Shown in pieces: positions 63,482 through 64,000 of a stretch of 64,000 bases of DNA. The notes beneath the pieces were generated by a model. The model worked only from the letters and a program-made list of their open reading frames with translations, did not search any database and was not told where the DNA came from. Every line of letters begins with the position of its first letter. The first letter of the stretch is position 1. The stretch lies in the NCBI RefSeq assembly GCF_017161405.1, contig NZ_CP071051.1, positions 1,612,001 to 1,676,000 of the forward strand, read 5' to 3'. The position numbers and the translations under genes were made by a program. The DNA comes from Leucobacter sp. CX169. Its GTDB lineage: Bacteria > Actinomycetota > Actinomycetes > Actinomycetales > Microbacteriaceae.

Positions 63482-64000
63482 CTACGCCCTCGGGTGCGCC
63501 TGGCGGTAGCTCTGCGCGAGCCGCTCCGTCGAAACGTGCGTGTACACCTGGGTGCTCGCGAGGCTCGCGTGGCCGAGGACCTCCTGGACGACACGGAGGT
63601 CCGCGCCGCCGTCGAGCAAGTGCGTGGCGGCGGTGTGCCGAAACGCATGCGGGCCGCGCGGACCGCTGCCGGGCTCCTGGTCGAGCTCGCGACGCACGAG
63701 ATCGTAAACGGTGCGGGTTGAGATCGCCTGGCCCCGGCTCCCCAGAAACACTTCGGCGGCGGGCTGGGCTGGGGTTGCTGCGGCGTTCGCGCGTGCCCTC
63801 AACGCTGGGCGCGCATGATCGACATAGCGTTGCAAAGCTCGCGCCGCGGGGGCACCGAACGGAACCAGTCGTTCCTTGCCACCCTTGCCGAGCACGCGCA
63901 CCGTCCGCTCCCCCAGATCAAGCTGATGCAGTGGCAGCTCACTGAGCTCCGAGACACGCAACGCCGAGGCGTACAGCAGCTCGAGGATCGCGTGGTTGCG
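63482..64000 (-). CDS. xerC: tyrosine recombinase XerC, N-terminus beyond the window
   Basis: C-terminal 172 residues of a tyrosine recombinase; the frame is open to the window edge. First catalytic Arg in LLYASALRVSELSELP, Lys in RVLGKGGKERLVPFG, HAFRHTAATHLL (HxxR), VVQEVLGHASLASTQVYTHV (His and the Tyr nucleophile). The S-T-E-R-L tail fits XerC/XerD for chromosome dimer resolution at dif. XerC rather than XerD is inferred from the core context near rpsB. Confidence 0.88.
   Translation of the reverse strand, partial: RNHAILELLYASALRVSELSELPLHQLDLGERTVRVLGKGGKERLVPFGAPAARALQRYVDHARPALRARANAAATPAQPAAEVFLGSRGQAISTRTVYDLVRRELDQEPGSGPRGPHAFRHTAATHLLDGGADLRVVQEVLGHASLASTQVYTHVSTERLAQSYRQAHPRA

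Overview
The window is a piece of a high-G+C actinobacterial chromosome, most likely from Microbacteriaceae (Leucobacter-like). This is a judgement from gene order (orn, tRNA-His, zincin-like metallopeptidase, clpS, DUF2017), from the gatCAB/ligA/mnmA and rpsB-tsf-pyrH-frr-cdsA runs, and from protein style. No database search was possible.

Layout. (1) 1-2513 is core: the end of an MFS transporter, def, orn and tRNA-His. (2) About 2514-35050 is a composite genomic island lodged at the 3' end of tRNA-His. It has a serine recombinase without its catalytic domain whose 3' end reads into the tRNA, two complete IS3-family elements, several IS and gene remnants, and a candidate 7-bp att repeat at 2512-2518 and 35050-35056. 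(3) 35051-64000 is core again: the displaced tRNA-His terminator, metallopeptidase, clpS, DUF2017, dinB, gatCAB, ligA, mnmA, a cysteine desulfurase, a YbbN-like thioredoxin, a giant DivIVA-like coiled-coil protein, three overlapping diguanylate cyclase genes, rnhA, envelope and division genes, cdsA-frr-pyrH-tsf-rpsB, an M23 peptidase and the end of xerC.

Island cargo. The A+T-richer segment 5833-10528 encodes a four-gene system: a small protein, a PIN nuclease / protein kinase / zinc-ribbon / CFI-box fusion, a TerY/YegL-type vWA protein and a PP2C phosphatase. It resembles the YegI-YegK-YegL (TerY-P) triad with a nuclease built into the kinase, and is the best candidate here for an undescribed stress or defence system. 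The rest is mostly metal resistance: a CmtR-CadA-thioredoxin-like operon (12620-15264), a YHS-CopB-CsoR operon with a CsoR box (15695-18663) and periplasmic or lipoprotein copper-associated genes (18832-21443). Then comes a plus-strand run from an HMA chaperone to an unusual TPC-motif ATPase, with a cupin, an oxidoreductase, a methyltransferase and a Crp/Fnr regulator between (23735-30828). A second CopB-CsoR pair (30851-33289) sits behind a broken CopA.

Two pairs of island paralogues stand out. Two small membrane-protein genes share a leader RNA that is better conserved than their coding sequence. Two double-HTH proteins each lie convergent with the last cargo gene of a module; one begins exactly at the right att core and would lie just downstream of the recombinase in a circular form.
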